Shown: one piece after another, positions 23,701 through 35,848 of the stretch
How positions within the stretch are numbered: position 1 is the stretch's first letter
Layout of the letters: each line of letters opens with the position of its first letter
Assembly: GCA_037176885.1 (NCBI GenBank)
Contig: JAWWNJ010000001.1
Location: 744,001 to 808,000, forward strand
DNA: 64,000 nt
Reading direction: 5' to 3'
Source of the DNA: Favolaschia claudopus
Taxonomy: Eukaryota > Basidiomycota > Agaricomycetes > Agaricales > Mycenaceae
Notes under the pieces: generated by a model
Told to the model about the DNA's origin: nothing
The model's input: only the letters and a program-made list of their open reading frames with translations
Database searches by the model: none
Position numbers and translations under genes: made by a program

Positions 23701-25205
23701 AAGCGTGCGTCTCCTCCCTCAACCCAATACAGAGGAGGGAGAGCCTCCAAGATTCGAAGTGGAAGTAGCCTCCCAAGGCCCTCCAAAACTCATCGACGAC
23801 CAAAACCGCAAAATCACAAAAAGAAAGGATCAAAAAACACTCACTCCACCTAACCCCCGCCGCCCCACTATCCGTCTCAGTCTCCGTCTCCGTCTCGTCG
23901 TCCGTCACTCCCAGGGGGAACGACACGCTCGCGGGGCGCGCGGAGCGTTTGAAGATTCTGCGAAGACGTGTCAGCATCGATCTCTTCACGAAAACAAACA
24001 ACAAAGAAAAAAACGAAGAAAAGCAGACGAGAAAGAAAATGGGGGGGAGAGAGGAAGGAGAAGAACACCCACCTAACATCAACCAACCCCGCATCAGGCT
24101 CAGGGAAATGCACCGCCTTAGGCGTCCCCGGCGACAACAACCCGCCATCTCCACCCTCCCTTGTCCACGCCTCACTGCCACTCCCATTCGACGGCGACGA
24201 CGACAAGCTAGGCGTCGACGGCGCGGACGCCGCGCGCAGGTGCACGCCGAAGTGCTTGTGCTGCCCGTTCCCGCTCCCATTCTGCCCATTCCCGTTATGA
24301 TGAGAGTGGGGGTGGTTAGCATGGGGATGATGCGCGTGAGGATTGGAGTGGTGAGAGTGAGAGTGCGGGTGGGGAATGAAATGCGGCGCGCTCGAAGAAG
24401 ACTTCAAGGATGATTTGAGGGGTTTACCGTTGGAGAGGATGATGGTGGGGGTGCTGGAGGTGCGTGGTGGGGGGGCGGGGCGCGTTGCTCCTCCCTGTCC
24501 TTGTCCTCCCGTTACTCCTCCTTCTATTCCCCCTTGAGAGTAAGAAGAAGAGGTGGGAGACAAAGGCGACGGTGCAAAAGTCGTTGGGGACCGCGCGCCA
24601 CCACCTAGAGGGGACGCAGATCGGGGGAAGGGCACCGCCAGCTGCGGCCCAGCTTGGTTGAGGTTCACAGAAGAGTTAACAGGGCTACGCTGTGGGCTTC
24701 GCGGCGGGCTGTTCCGCTGCGGGGGGGAGAACCGTCCCCCAATCGCGCCCGTCGCGGGTGTCAGTCGAAAGGAACCCATACCAGGGGAGGGCGGCTGGCG
24801 TAGTCGGAGAGGGGGCGGCGGGCCGTCGTACTCATCGTCGTTGTCGTTGTCGTTCTGACGCGAAGTAGAGGTAGAGGTGGATGTAGACGGCTCGTCGCTG
24901 GAGCTCGAGCTCTCCTCGTCCTCGCCGTCGCCGCGGAAGTGGAACTTGCGGGTTGACGTGGGGAGGGGGGAGCCGGGATGCGAAGAGGATGAGGAGGAGG
25001 CAGCGACGTTGTGCGAGGAGGAGGAGGAGGAGCGCGTACGCCGGGGGAGGATGCCTAGAGACGCGAACGCACCGGGGCCCGCGCGGGGGTCGTCTGGTGC
25101 GAAGGTGTAGCTGCGGCGGTGGGAGGGGCGCGTCGTGGGCGACAAGGGTAGGGGCGCAGGGGTGGGCGGGGAGGGCGCGACGACGCCGGGAGGGGAGTAG
25201 GGCAT
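20780..25205 (-). CDS. Glycogen-targeting PP1 regulatory subunit with CBM21 domain (Gac1/Pig-like)
   Basis: Predicted targeting subunit of protein phosphatase 1 that brings the phosphatase to glycogen. The first exon (25205 to about 24077) encodes a Ser/Pro-rich region with GKPLKSSLKSSSSAPHF, a histidine-rich tract, and KAVHFPE, which fits the RVxF PP1-docking motif. Exon 2 has a (TE)n acidic run. The CBM21 carbohydrate-binding fold follows: PFPRVSASPLNPSKG, GTLLVRNATFEKHVFVRFTL, DGWCTTSEVGGRWVES, WDRFAFSVRL, MVLVVRFAAP and EWWDNNGGKDYKVGFRC. The last exon (about 22001-20780) is long, Ser/Thr/Glu-rich and probably disordered, ending at TGA 20782-20780. Five or six introns, some longer (about 330 bp) than usual here. 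The arrangement RVxF then CBM21 matches the yeast Gac1/Pig1 family; no catalytic domain is present, as expected. Confidence 0.87.
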
Positions 25206-28200
25206 CGTTGGGGGAGGTTTTTAGAGGGTTGAGCGTCGGTGGATGTTGTCAGATAACAACAACAAGTCGAACCACAGCTGTGTGTATCTACAACGCAAAA
25301 CTAGGCAGAAATGCGCGCAATAAATGACGTCAGTCAGTTTTATCGCTGCCGCGTTTTTTCGCTTGATGAGAGGACGAGTAGGAGGAGGAGGGGGCGGGCC
25401 TGCCTTTTGGTTTGGTGGGGAGACGAAGATGCGTTGAAGAAGAAAAGGAGGTGTGGAAGCTGACAAGATAAGTGAACCCTTTGTCGGAATTTTCCAGCAA
25501 CACCAAAATTGAGTACACTCCACACTAGGCGAGAATCGGGATCAGGTAGATCTATCAAGCCCTGGTTCCCGATATAGCATCGCCCGACGCCAACCGTCGG
25601 TTTTCTTATCTGTGCTTCTCTTCGACGACTCAGCCGAATAGATCTGCCAGCAGTCAACAACTCTCTTTTCCTTCCTTTGCAACTCGAACATTGCATCTCA
25701 CTCCGAGGCATACTTACTTACTGTACACGGACGCACGTTTTTCATCCTCCCGAATCTCACTCAGCGCAACACCGCCTTCGCGTCAATCATTATGCAGTCA
25801 AATCCAGGCCGCCGGTCCCGCTTACCGATGTCGATTTCTGTCTTCCGTAAGTCTTCCGTATCGATAGTCCGAATTCCGATTCCGATACACCCGACAGCTC
25901 TCACGTCGGTCTCTACGGCCTCTATCCTGAACGCAAAAAAAGAGACTCTGATACGGTCTTGGCGCGTTGCAATTGCGTTCCTGGCGTTTTTCTGCGACTC
26001 CTCCTCCTCCTTTTCTTCGACTCGTCCTCCTTCTTTATTGACTCGACCAACCATCCAGCTACTTACATGCCTACCGACTTGACTTCGGCCCTCCATATGC
26101 ACCCCTTCGCGTCCTAGAGCATTCCATTCTTCCTCTTCGTGAAAAACATCTCTTCCACCCATCCACTGATGATCGCACACACACTCCCCATCCCTATTGT
26201 ACGAACCCACCCCCGTTCCTAGGTATCGGTACCCCTCCCCCTCCTCTTCTTCACTGCTGAAACGAGATCATATGCTCTTCTTCCATTCTACTGCTTTTGT
26301 TTTGTCTTGCTACATACTGCGTTGACTCGCATCCCTCTTCTTGTTGCAATAGTTCTCCATTGTCCCCCGCCATCTTACCCAGCCAGTGCCACAATCACCT
26401 TAGCCTTAACTTCCTCCAATCTATCACCACCAATACCAATATCAACTCGTATTTACCCATTCCCATCCCCAGGCCCCTATCCCGACGCTCAGAACACCTT
26501 CTGCGACACCCAAGAACGCACTAGTCCCGCCTCGACCCGCTCTTTTGTCCCTCGCCGGATTCTTCCTTCTTGTCTCCCCCGGAATCTTCCTTGTCTTGAT
26601 CTCTCAGTCTAGATCTCTCTGAGTCTCTCAGGCTAGATCTTGTCTTGTCTTGATCTCTCTAGATCTTGTCTTACCTGTCAAAGTCTATCTTCTCATCAGC
26701 TTCAAAGACTCGTCCTGTCATTCGGGCCTTGCCTCAAATCCCACTGACACATCCCCCGCCTGCCAACATACTAGCCCAACACCGAACACACGTTTGCGCC
26801 GATGCGATGTCGAGGGAAAGGTCGACTCCCACCGTACCCTCCTTCTGGCATCTGGATCCTAACTGTACCCGCGCGCCCCTCGCTCTCTACGAACTTATCT
26901 ATCCTTGACTTCCTTCTCATACTCCCCTCCCCCTCCACGCGCAATGCGCTCACTCCTTCTTCAATGCGCTCACTCTCCTTCTCATTCTTCTCCTGGAAAC
27001 CCCGCCCCACCTTCGCTCGCTTCGAAGACTTCAAAGTCGAATATGATAATACTGTATCGCCGCCTCTTCTCCCGCTCCACTCCACCACCCTCTTTCTCTT
27101 TTCTTTTCTTTTCACTCGACAATTTCACCCTCTCCGTCGTCAATCCCACGTCCTCCCCCCTCCCAATTTACTCACTCTCTACGTACATATGATTCAATTC
27201 GATCCCAACCTCCTTCTTGTATGTACCCATACTCCCCTCCGCACGCGCAATGCGCTAACTCCTCTTCTCATCTTTCTCCTGGAAACCCCGCTCCACTCCC
27301 CTCTATCTATCCCTCTCCCTCGCCCTATCTACGAAATCTCTCATTCACTCACTACGTACGAATGATTCAATTCTTCACTTCTCTGCTCGACTTCGTTCTC
27401 GTACCCCTCCACACGCAATGCGCTCACTCTTCTCACTGTCCTGGAAACCCCGCCCCACCATCCCTTCGACTACGACATCTCACCGCCTCTTCTCCCGCTC
27501 CACCCACCACTCTCGCCTTACCCCCGCACCCCCAAATCAAATCACCGCCCCAACTACTCTATGTATAATCCTTTGAATAAATAGATGCCCATCGACACTT
27601 CCTCGCATACACCCTGTCTTGTCTTGTCTTGTCTTCCCTTCAATCCAGCTATTCCCGTCTTGTCACTCCGCCTGTCAGTGCCTATCACCATCTCAGCCTA
27701 TTCCTGCCTCATATCATATCAAACACACACCTGCAAGCGCCTATCGTCCCGAAAATCCGAACGAGCAGCAACTTCTTGACATTGACAAGAATAAACAGTC
27801 GTCGGCCGACGTCTCAAGCAGACTACGACTACAAACGAGGAGAAACGCGAGCCCGACGTCCTTGCTGTCCTATCCTCCGTCTTCCTCGCCTCTAAGGTGT
27901 GACCCTTCCTCCTTCCTCCGCCCCCGCCCTCGACACCTATCGACACTTCCTCGCATACAGCTTGTCTTGTCTTCAATCTCGCTATGCCTATTCCCACTTC
28001 TCGTCACTCCTGTCAGTGGCTATCACCATCCCAGTCTATTCCTGTACTCATACCCCGTGGAGCCAGTAAGTCTCGTCCCGAAAATCCGAACGAGGAACGT
28101 CAACTCAGCGACACCGTCGGACGACTGGAGGCGTCGGCCGACAACGAGAAGACCCTCCCCTCTCCGTCTTCCTCGTCTTCAAGTTCAAAGAACCCTTTTT

Positions 28201-31200
28201 CCGTCCCCGCCACTTCGGCCCCCAAGCCCGAAGGACAGATTCTCTTCGTCGACCCACCGCTCTACCTCCATCAACTTACCGCTTGTACTTGTACTACCTC
28301 CTCCCCCTTCCTCTTCCTCCTCCTACCTCTCTCTCGTCTCTACGCACGTATGTCCATTATGTCTCTCCTCCCGTGTGAATATACCCCTTCCGATGTGCAC
28401 CGAACCCCCTCCGACTCTCAGCCGACGACAACCCAACGCGCATCCTTCACGGCAGGGACCGACTACTGAATCCAATCCTGATTGCGACCTCGCTTCCTCC
28501 TTCTCCTTCTGCCCTCGCCCCCATCCTCCGAAATCTCCCAATCCTATATAACGGCACCGACGCTTCCTGCTTCCTCGACGTCCCGGCCTCTGTGCCTCCC
28601 AACGTCTATCTATTCCTGCACACGAAAACATCGACAACAACCCGCCCCCTCCCGACGTCGAAAGTAAAGTGAGTAACCTCGCTCATGACTCTGCGCCTTC
28701 ATTGAGTTTCTGGTCGTTCAGGATCGATACCGTCGACGGAGCGAGATTATCGTTGCCCTCCAGTGGTGGAGACCAACGTCAGAGAGGATTTTTTCCTAGA
28801 ATCCTACCAGCTCTATTCCTACCCAGACGCTAATCCGAGGAGGAGGAGATACCCCGACGCCGCCTCCAAGTTCACCCACACATCTACTGCATGCACTGCC
28901 ATGCAGCATTTTTCGACGGATCAAGGCACGCGCCGTTCCTGTCCCTTCGTCGCTTCCCCGTTTTTCGTTCCTGGGCTCCAGCCTCGATTTCGAATCCGTT
29001 AGTAGTTACAGTCCACTCCTCCTCTTCAACTTCCTCCTCTCTGCTCCACCCACTCCGACCTCGCTCCCCTCGCCTCCTCCTCCTCCTCCTCCTCCTCAAA
29101 CCCTCCCCGTTCCTCCCCTCGTCGGCCGCCGCCCATCCTCCTCCGAAATCCGAAAGCGTAACGGCACCGACACTTCCTCCTTCCTCCTTCTCCTTCCTCG
29201 ATCGCATCCACGCTGCTTATCTCGTCTCGGTCTCTGTGCCTCCCAAATCTATTCCTGCACCCCGAGGACATTGCCAAGAACCCCGCCCCGATCCTAGTTG
29301 CATCCAAATGGAGTCTGCCGACGCGAAAGTCGAGAGTGGCTAGTGCTAGTGACTCGGAGTGGATATGTCCAGTACATCTGATGCGCCGTGCGTTGCCCTT
29401 AACCTCTTCCTCGTTTTCGTGCTCATGGAAAGTGACTATATAGGAGAGGGAGGGCGAAGATGACTGGCAAGAGATTGATTGTGAAGAACCAAAAAGGATC
29501 ATCCATCTCCCTCTCCTCCAGCGCCCACTCGTCGGCCGCGCCATCCGACCCGACGATGTCCTAACGACGCCGACTGCTTCCCAACCTCTATCTCTGAAGA
29601 GTCCAAGTCCGAGGAGAAGATGTGCACTCACTTGTGCATATATATCGCTTGGACACCTCCCCAGTACCGTAGTCCCGACTGTCGATATTCCTCACTGAAT
29701 CCGGCGGCACCCCTCTGCGCGCACGAGTCGATTTACATCAAGTCGTGCGCCCGTCGGCCGGCCCCTCCGACTCCGAAGCCCATCCGACGAATGTACTTAC
29801 ACCCTACCGGCACCGACCGACGCTTCCTTCTTCCTCCGCTGTCTATCTCGTCTCGGGCTCTGTGCCTTGCCTCTATCTCTCTCAATGTCGATCTATCTCT
29901 AAGTCTATTCCTGACACCCGAGGAGATAGACTCGACCGTGGATGGATATATATCGCTTGGACACCCCTCCCGCCGCGCGCCCGATTCGAGGTACAGAAGT
30001 CCGTGCGCCGTGCGCCTGGTCGTCCTTGGTCTTCTCATCAGACCTTCTCCTCGTCGATATCCTGCTCGACACCTCTTCGCCGTCGTTCCGTTCTGATTGG
30101 CCATCCTCCTCCCTTTCCCGCAGTCAAGTAAATCGTTCAGAGGACGAGACATTTCTACTGTGTCTAGACCCCTCATTGAATGTATGCGATATCCACCACC
30201 TCTCTCATGCGCAATACTTTGGCTATGAAAATACTTTCGTCGGCCACCCACTCCGACGCCGACAATGTCCTAACGATACCGACACCAACTCTACCTTCTT
30301 GCTTCCTCTCTCAGTGGCGCTGTCTCGGTATCTGTGCCTATATGCGGGAAGCCTGCCATCCACACCATATCAACGGTCAAGAAGCTTTTGGCGTGGCTTC
30401 CATCCATCCTATCTCAGGCATACTTACTTACGGATTCAACTTGAAGCTGTACGATACGCTTGGACACCGACTCAAGAATCCTGATGCGCCGTGCCCTCGT
30501 TTTAATTAATATTCTACCTGGTCTGAATCGTCGGCCGACTGCGAGTCCGACAACGTCCTAAACAGCCCGCCGACGCTTCCTCCCTCTCCCCGATCTGCGA
30601 CAGTCGATGCGCCGTTGTCCTGGACTTCAAATTGACCTATGTATACCTCAAGCTTGCCTCCGCGCACTCCATGGCCAGCCACCATCCTCTCAGCGTCTAT
30701 TCCCGCCGCAGCTTCCCTCCCCTGTCTCTTCCCGTTCCATTTCCGGATGCGTGCGTCGGGTCAACGTTCGTCGTTCGTTCGGCCGACGATACATTCTGTT
30801 GTTCCTGCAATTGCTCCGGGCTCCGAGCCAAGGGCATGGCTGCGAAGAGAGCCCGAGCGCGCTGTCGGCAGGCGCGCGCTTCTGCGAATTGTATTGCAAC
30901 AAACAGATTTTCCATTTCAATTTATCAAGCCTCCATCACGCCCAAAATGGCATACCCTCTACGGCGCCTGCCGTCCCCTGCTTTTCTCATCGTGCCCCTC
31001 CCGCTCAATCTACTCAACTATATCTTACCTCGTCGCTCCACTCCCCTCTTTATTCACCCGCCCAACCTACTCCTTATCTTGACGCTCCCCACTATCTATC
31101 TACTTACACGCTAAATTCAGTACCCACAGATTTGACTTTATATAACAAGCTTCCCCTTGATATAATAGCCTTTGATAACAGCCTTTCCGTCGTTCTCCCT

Positions 31201-31600
31201 TATCTATATCTCCCCAGCTCTTTATCCACACCTGCGCCTCGCTCTTATAATTACTACCTTCCTTCCTCGTACTCCACGGCCACAAGCCTCATCCTTCAAG
31301 CTCGTCGAATCCGAGTCCTCAATCAAAGTAAAGTATACCACTGGCACTCTCTGGCGGAGTGCCACAAAGTTGCACTAACATTCTTGCTGTCTATGCCTAA
31401 TCTAAATCTGCGCGGAACCGGTGCCTCACGCTGCCGTACCCCCCACGTTCTCGAAATAAAAGAGAATTTAATGGCCAAAAGAAGTCTAGCGCGTGCTTAC
31501 GAGAAAAACACCCTCGCAGTCCCGCCCCGCCCGGAGTCAGAGGCGCCACTGTCGGGATCCGCACCGCGCCTCCGAGTCTGGCTGCAATAATTGATTATTC
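25206..31600. repeat. Pyrimidine-rich field of degenerate tandem and dispersed repeats
   Basis: More than 5 kb of plus-strand C/T-rich DNA with no convincing gene. Related units: GCGCAATGCGCTCACTC followed by CTGGAAACCCCGCCCCACC near 26,940-27,030, 27,245-27,300 and 27,412-27,470; a 330-350 bp tandem pair with GACACTTCCTCGCATAC (27,593 and 27,942) and CGTCCCGAAAATCCGAACG (27,745 and 28,074); CGCTTGGACACC at about 29,647, 29,957 and 30,458; CGTCGGCC...ATGTCCTAACGA at about 29,535 and 30,238; GGCACCGACRCTTCCT at about 28,553, 29,164 and 29,808; TGATGCGCCGTGC at about 29,378 and 30,482. Frames change between copies, so protein coding is unlikely. It lies upstream of the CBM21 gene. Confidence 0.6.
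27589..28094. repeat. Tandem duplication, unit about 330-350 bp
   Basis: Starting at 27589 and about 27937, two copies run in the same order: ATCGACACTTCCTCGCATAC, a CTTGTCTTGTCTT run, CTATTCCC, TCGTCACTCC, CTGTCAGTG, CTATCACCATC, and finally CGTCCCGAAAATCCGAACG at 27745 and 28074. The second copy is slightly shorter. No frame is conserved between copies. Confidence 0.6.
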
Positions 31601-34600
31601 TCGTAAGAAGATAAATTCTAGGTATGTAGGACTGGGGTAAATCGTACGTGAACGCGGGACGACGGGCCTTCTCACCAACTCCAAAAATCCCTGCCAGCAT
31701 ATGTAGCATTCTAGTACCTAACCGCCTCAATTTCCGCCCATCGAATTCGGTGGGGAAGGAGATTGAATTGCAGATCCCCAAATTCTCACCTGGTCCTTTA
31801 AGCTTCTCACCATCTCCAGGACTCCACCTTCGCTGTCTGCTAAGCTACTCAATGTCTCACTCTTACTGACGTTGAAAAGCCTACCGACCGTCTGTCTCTC
31901 GATGATGCGGCAGCGACAACAGTGAGTCTTCGACGCCAATCCTCAAAGCTGAGGCGTAGCTCTTCGAAGTCATATCGATTTCCTTGTGGCACCGTGTGGG
32001 ACTCATCGAGACGAAACTCACAATCAGCTTCTTGACGCTCCCGCTCCCGCGCACGCCTTGCACGTTCGTTCGTTCCTTGGATTTGATTTTTTGTTGCTTT
32101 TGTCCAAATGTTTTGCATTGTCTCCCGAACTTGCACCAAAAGAAAGGCAGAAAGGGATTTGGATTGTTCTATCCAAAATCCTGAAACCGATGACCGCAGG
32201 CGGAGAGAAAGCATCACTGAAATCGTCGCGTACCTCACATGCCATCCAAATCGAGTGAAGCCATTCGTGAGGTGAATCAATTCATTCTGAGTGGCGTCCC
32301 GTATGTTCCATTCCTCATCCAAATCGAAGTCTGTCTGCGACTGCGCTTCTGAATGCGTACACCCGGCGTTCGAGAACCGAATGTCAGGAAACCTGGCATG
32401 CCAGCCTCGACTCTTTCCGACGCCAGAATCCGCGCAATGTTCTTGATCTCGAAAGCTCACTGGCAATTGCCGTAGTTCTGTCAAGTCAATCAGCTTCCGT
32501 GTTCACAGTGTTCAGACAACATGCATGGGTCTGTTCTTCACGTCTGATCGTCGCAAGAATCCTCCTCGATCGCGCTTCGACTCAGACCTGGGGATACTTC
32601 AAGCTCAGACTCGACGCGGCGCTCCGAGGAGAGGAAAGATCGATAGAATTCGGTTTCACTCACATACACAAGGATGCATATGGCGGACAATGGCTCGGGA
32701 GGGGATATCCGATTCCGAGTGCGAGTGCGTCGGCCACGGAATGCGAATGCGGTATAGCAGTTATATGCATATAGACAAATGCTCGTTTTTTTTTGTTGCG
32801 GTGAATTTTATTGTTTGTTTGAAGTTATCGATGAGACGAGCAAAGCAAACCGAGAAACTCAATCGCCAGAAACAGCAAAAGAATGAGCGTGAAGATAGGG
32901 TTGCGCGGCCAGACTCGAAGCATTGAAAGCAAATTGACTTTTGGCAGAAATTGAGTCGGGGCGTTGGCCTGTTGGGATCCACAGAACCGCTGGCAAAAGA
33001 AGAAAGCAAAAGATCAATAGCGAATTTGGTTCAGCTCGCAATCGATGAGTCTCGCTGGCCAAATCCGTAAGAGGGTTCGTGAAAAGGGAAGCTTCAAGAA
33101 GAGAAGCCAGGAAGATCATGTGGTGCCTGCTGACAGGCTGCTGTGTCTGATTGACATCTGTGGGAAGTATCGGGAATAGCCGTCCTAGAATGTTCAACTT
33201 CAACCGGTGGGCATTCCCAACTCGAAACAGTACATGCATAAAAACGTGGTGTGTCTATATGTAACTCGTGTTCTTTTTGCACCTGTTCTGCTTGTCTTGA
33301 TCTCGCCGAACTTGTATATGCAAACTTTGCAAAGGAGAAAGAAAAAGTAGTTGGGGGAGTACCTAAGCCTGTTGCTATCAACATACATTCTCAAGACAGT
33401 AACCAGCGGTATCTCCGTTACAGTGCGAGTACAACTTGCTCAACCACATTCGATGAAAATTCTGAGCGGGAAAATCTCGACAATAAGTATTATCTATGTA
33501 ACAATGTTCATCTTTCTTTCCGCACGGGCCGTATTGGGACCGTGCCGTGTACTTAATGCTATACATTCTCCTCAGTCATGTAAGATGAGACAGAATGAGA
33601 CCAACACTGCTGAGTCCGTCCTATACTCAATTAAACTTCTCAACTTGCCTCATCCCTGATCGTCGGGCCGACGTCGGTTAATTACCGTCGTTAATTACCG
33701 GCAATCAGTTTGCACCGCATTGTACCGCGTGACTCCGGTGATCAAATCGAACGAGATCAGCCGGCGGCAGTCTTTTTCAAGTTTGACTCGCCCAGAAAGA
33801 ATGGGATTTGCCATTTGGAAAGTCCGCCAAAATGTCTGGCATCACGTCCGGCGGCGGCGATCGGCACACCTATGTGACGTGATTGGTAGCTGCCAGACAA
33901 TATGTGTAAACAAACACGACGCGTCGACAATGCGAGTTCTTCTGGCGTATTTCGACGCAACATACGGCTGCCACCACGCGTCATTTGCAGCTTCAATACA
34001 CTTATAATTGTTCCATTATGATTCTCGTGCTCGTAGCCCTCAAAGTATCCCAATAAATGAACTGTACTACATTTTTCTGTTGTCTTGCTATCTAAAAATA
34101 TTGTGTAAAGGCACTCACACATCTAAGAATAAAGCAGCTACTACTTCTATGGTATTGACGCAATATTTTAATCAATTGTGGACTGGGTGAGGTGGGCAAA
34201 TGGGATAAATTGTCCTGCATACCTCGATTTGGGACGCTGTACTTGATTTTCCCGGAGCTCCTGCTGATTCAAAGTGTATAACAGGCGCGTGGAGCATATA
34301 GACGCCCTCACATGCCCAAAGGGAGAGCGGAAAACGCAGAAAACAAAGTGATTCGGCCATTCGGCATACCTCGGAATGTTCCGATCAATGTCTGGCCGAC
34401 CTGCGGCCAGACCTGATCCCGGACATATGATGCCAGACTTTCTATTTCCCATTTGTTCTCGACTCGCCGTTTCCTTCTCAACTTTACGAATCTGGCTTCA
34501 ATCTTTTTCTTGCCTGGACGGATATCGGGTTACTTCCTCTGGCTTGAGCTATCGGTCTCCCACTCCCGCTTTAAGGCCGTCGTTGCCACTCATTTCCCGA

Positions 34601-35848
34601 AAATTAGTTGGCCGCGCCGAGCTCCGAGTCTCCGCTGCTCTCGCCTCTTATCTTCACGATACGCCATGCCAACGCCATGCTCTCAATCTCCCAATGCCCT
34701 GACTCGTAATTGTGGTGCAACCCGAGCTTCCCTGCTCATTCCGCGTCGGCGTTTCGAGAAAGGGATTTTTTTTTCGCGATAACCAGCCAGGACTTGGACG
34801 ACGCGCTTGACGACCACTAAGATGATCGTCTTTTTTCATCTGTGAATACTGCCGCTACATACTCTAATTAATACTGGTCGTCGAGCAAAGCCACAAGTTA
34901 AGCCAATGCCATGCCTTTCCTTCTTCTGCACGGTGAACGGACAGAAAGTCATCTCCGAGTCTCCTGAAACGTCGGTGTATGCGGCGGCAACTCTTATCTT
35001 GTTCCCATTCCCTAGGCTTGTTTTGCAGCTCAGCTTCGTCCCGTATTCCGATCTAGTACACACAATCGACACAGGTTCGGACACACCAGTCCGATATCCC
35101 TGCAACGACGTCTGCATCATTCAATCACTTCATCTTACTCGCGGGATGACATCCACAGATCCACTCTGTTACTTTCTCATTCGAGTTTCCGCGGTCCCTC
35201 TTCTGACGTTCTGCGTCAATGTTCGCCGGCGCCGTCATCTACCGGTTTCTCAGACTTGAAATTTCACTCCACTCATCTCTTCGCCGTTCATTTCGCTTAT
35301 AATCTCGAAGCGTTATCTGGCTGCGCTTCCTCACGGGCACACACAATATGACACGAAACCCGCGAACGTTTGATTTACGTCTTCACCGACGGTCGTCATC
35401 TAATAATTATCTCGTTTGCTGTGGGTGTTGTGTGACTGTCAGTGAATTTTCACATTTTATCTCAATGACATTGAGCGCTACCAGCGCACTAACGTCGTTG
35501 GTCTCGTCCCGGGATACCGAAAACATTTATTTCACGATCTATCTATCACGGTGTTTATGTGACTTTCCCGCTTCCCTGAACATGACATTGATATTCGTCT
35601 CAGATGTCAGACACAATATCGGAATTCTAGCCAAATTCCGGAGGGATAGGCATTTATTTCGGCATTCTGGAGACTTGGCTTGTTCTTTGTCCGCTTTCGC
35701 ACTGACCCAAGGGAAACCGAATGCGGCCGCATTCGCCAGCTCTCGGTGCATGATACGGGCAGAGCACTCACCTCAGTCGATTCAGCCTGAGCACGATTTA
35801 ACATAACGATGGAGTACGAGATAGATTTACAATTCAAAGGATACGAGC
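31601..35848. other. Intergenic between repeat field and ZnB
   Basis: About 4.2 kb with one doubtful frame (31849-32484, minus, listed separately). Small structures seen: a direct repeat GTTAATTACCG twice at about 33675-33700 and a perfect 8-bp hairpin TCTGGCCG/CGGCCAGA at about 34390. I see no transposase, reverse transcriptase or other known family. Confidence 0.4.
31849..32484 (-). CDS. Doubtful hypothetical frame
   Basis: An open frame of 211 codons with charged, gene-like composition: DFDLDEEWNIRDATQNEL, then WTKATKNQIQGTNE, ARRARERERQEADCEFRL and YDFEELRLSFEDWRRRL. I recognise no family. A possible intron (GTACGC at about 32237 to GCAAG near 32130) would join GFTRFGWH to RETMQNIWTK and remove a less protein-like stretch. 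It could be a fragment of a host gene or of a transposon. No neighbour gives context. Confidence 0.28.
   Translation of the reverse strand: MTELRQLPVSFRDQEHCADSGVGKSRGWHARFPDIRFSNAGCTHSEAQSQTDFDLDEEWNIRDATQNELIHLTNGFTRFGWHVRYATISVMLSLRLRSSVSGFWIEQSKSLSAFLLVQVRETMQNIWTKATKNQIQGTNERARRARERERQEADCEFRLDESHTVPQGNRYDFEELRLSFEDWRRRLTVVAAASSRDRRSVGFSTSVRVRH

Noticed and set aside
27619..28551. 310-codon open frame in the repeat field
   Set aside because: Crosses the tandem duplication, but the reading frame is not conserved between the copies; a low-complexity Ser/Pro product is expected from C/T-rich DNA.
31342..31364. Hairpin TGGCACTC/GAGTGCCA with 7-base loop
   Set aside because: An isolated 8-bp stem is expected by chance in a 64-kb window; no terminator or element context.
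30607..31590. 327-codon open frame at the end of the repeat field
   Set aside because: Composition follows the local C/T bias, no recognisable domain, no clear promoter or splice support; two other frames are also open over part of it.
35348..35806. 152-codon plus-strand frame
   Set aside because: No domain, no homologous copy in the window, and no supporting splice or promoter signals.
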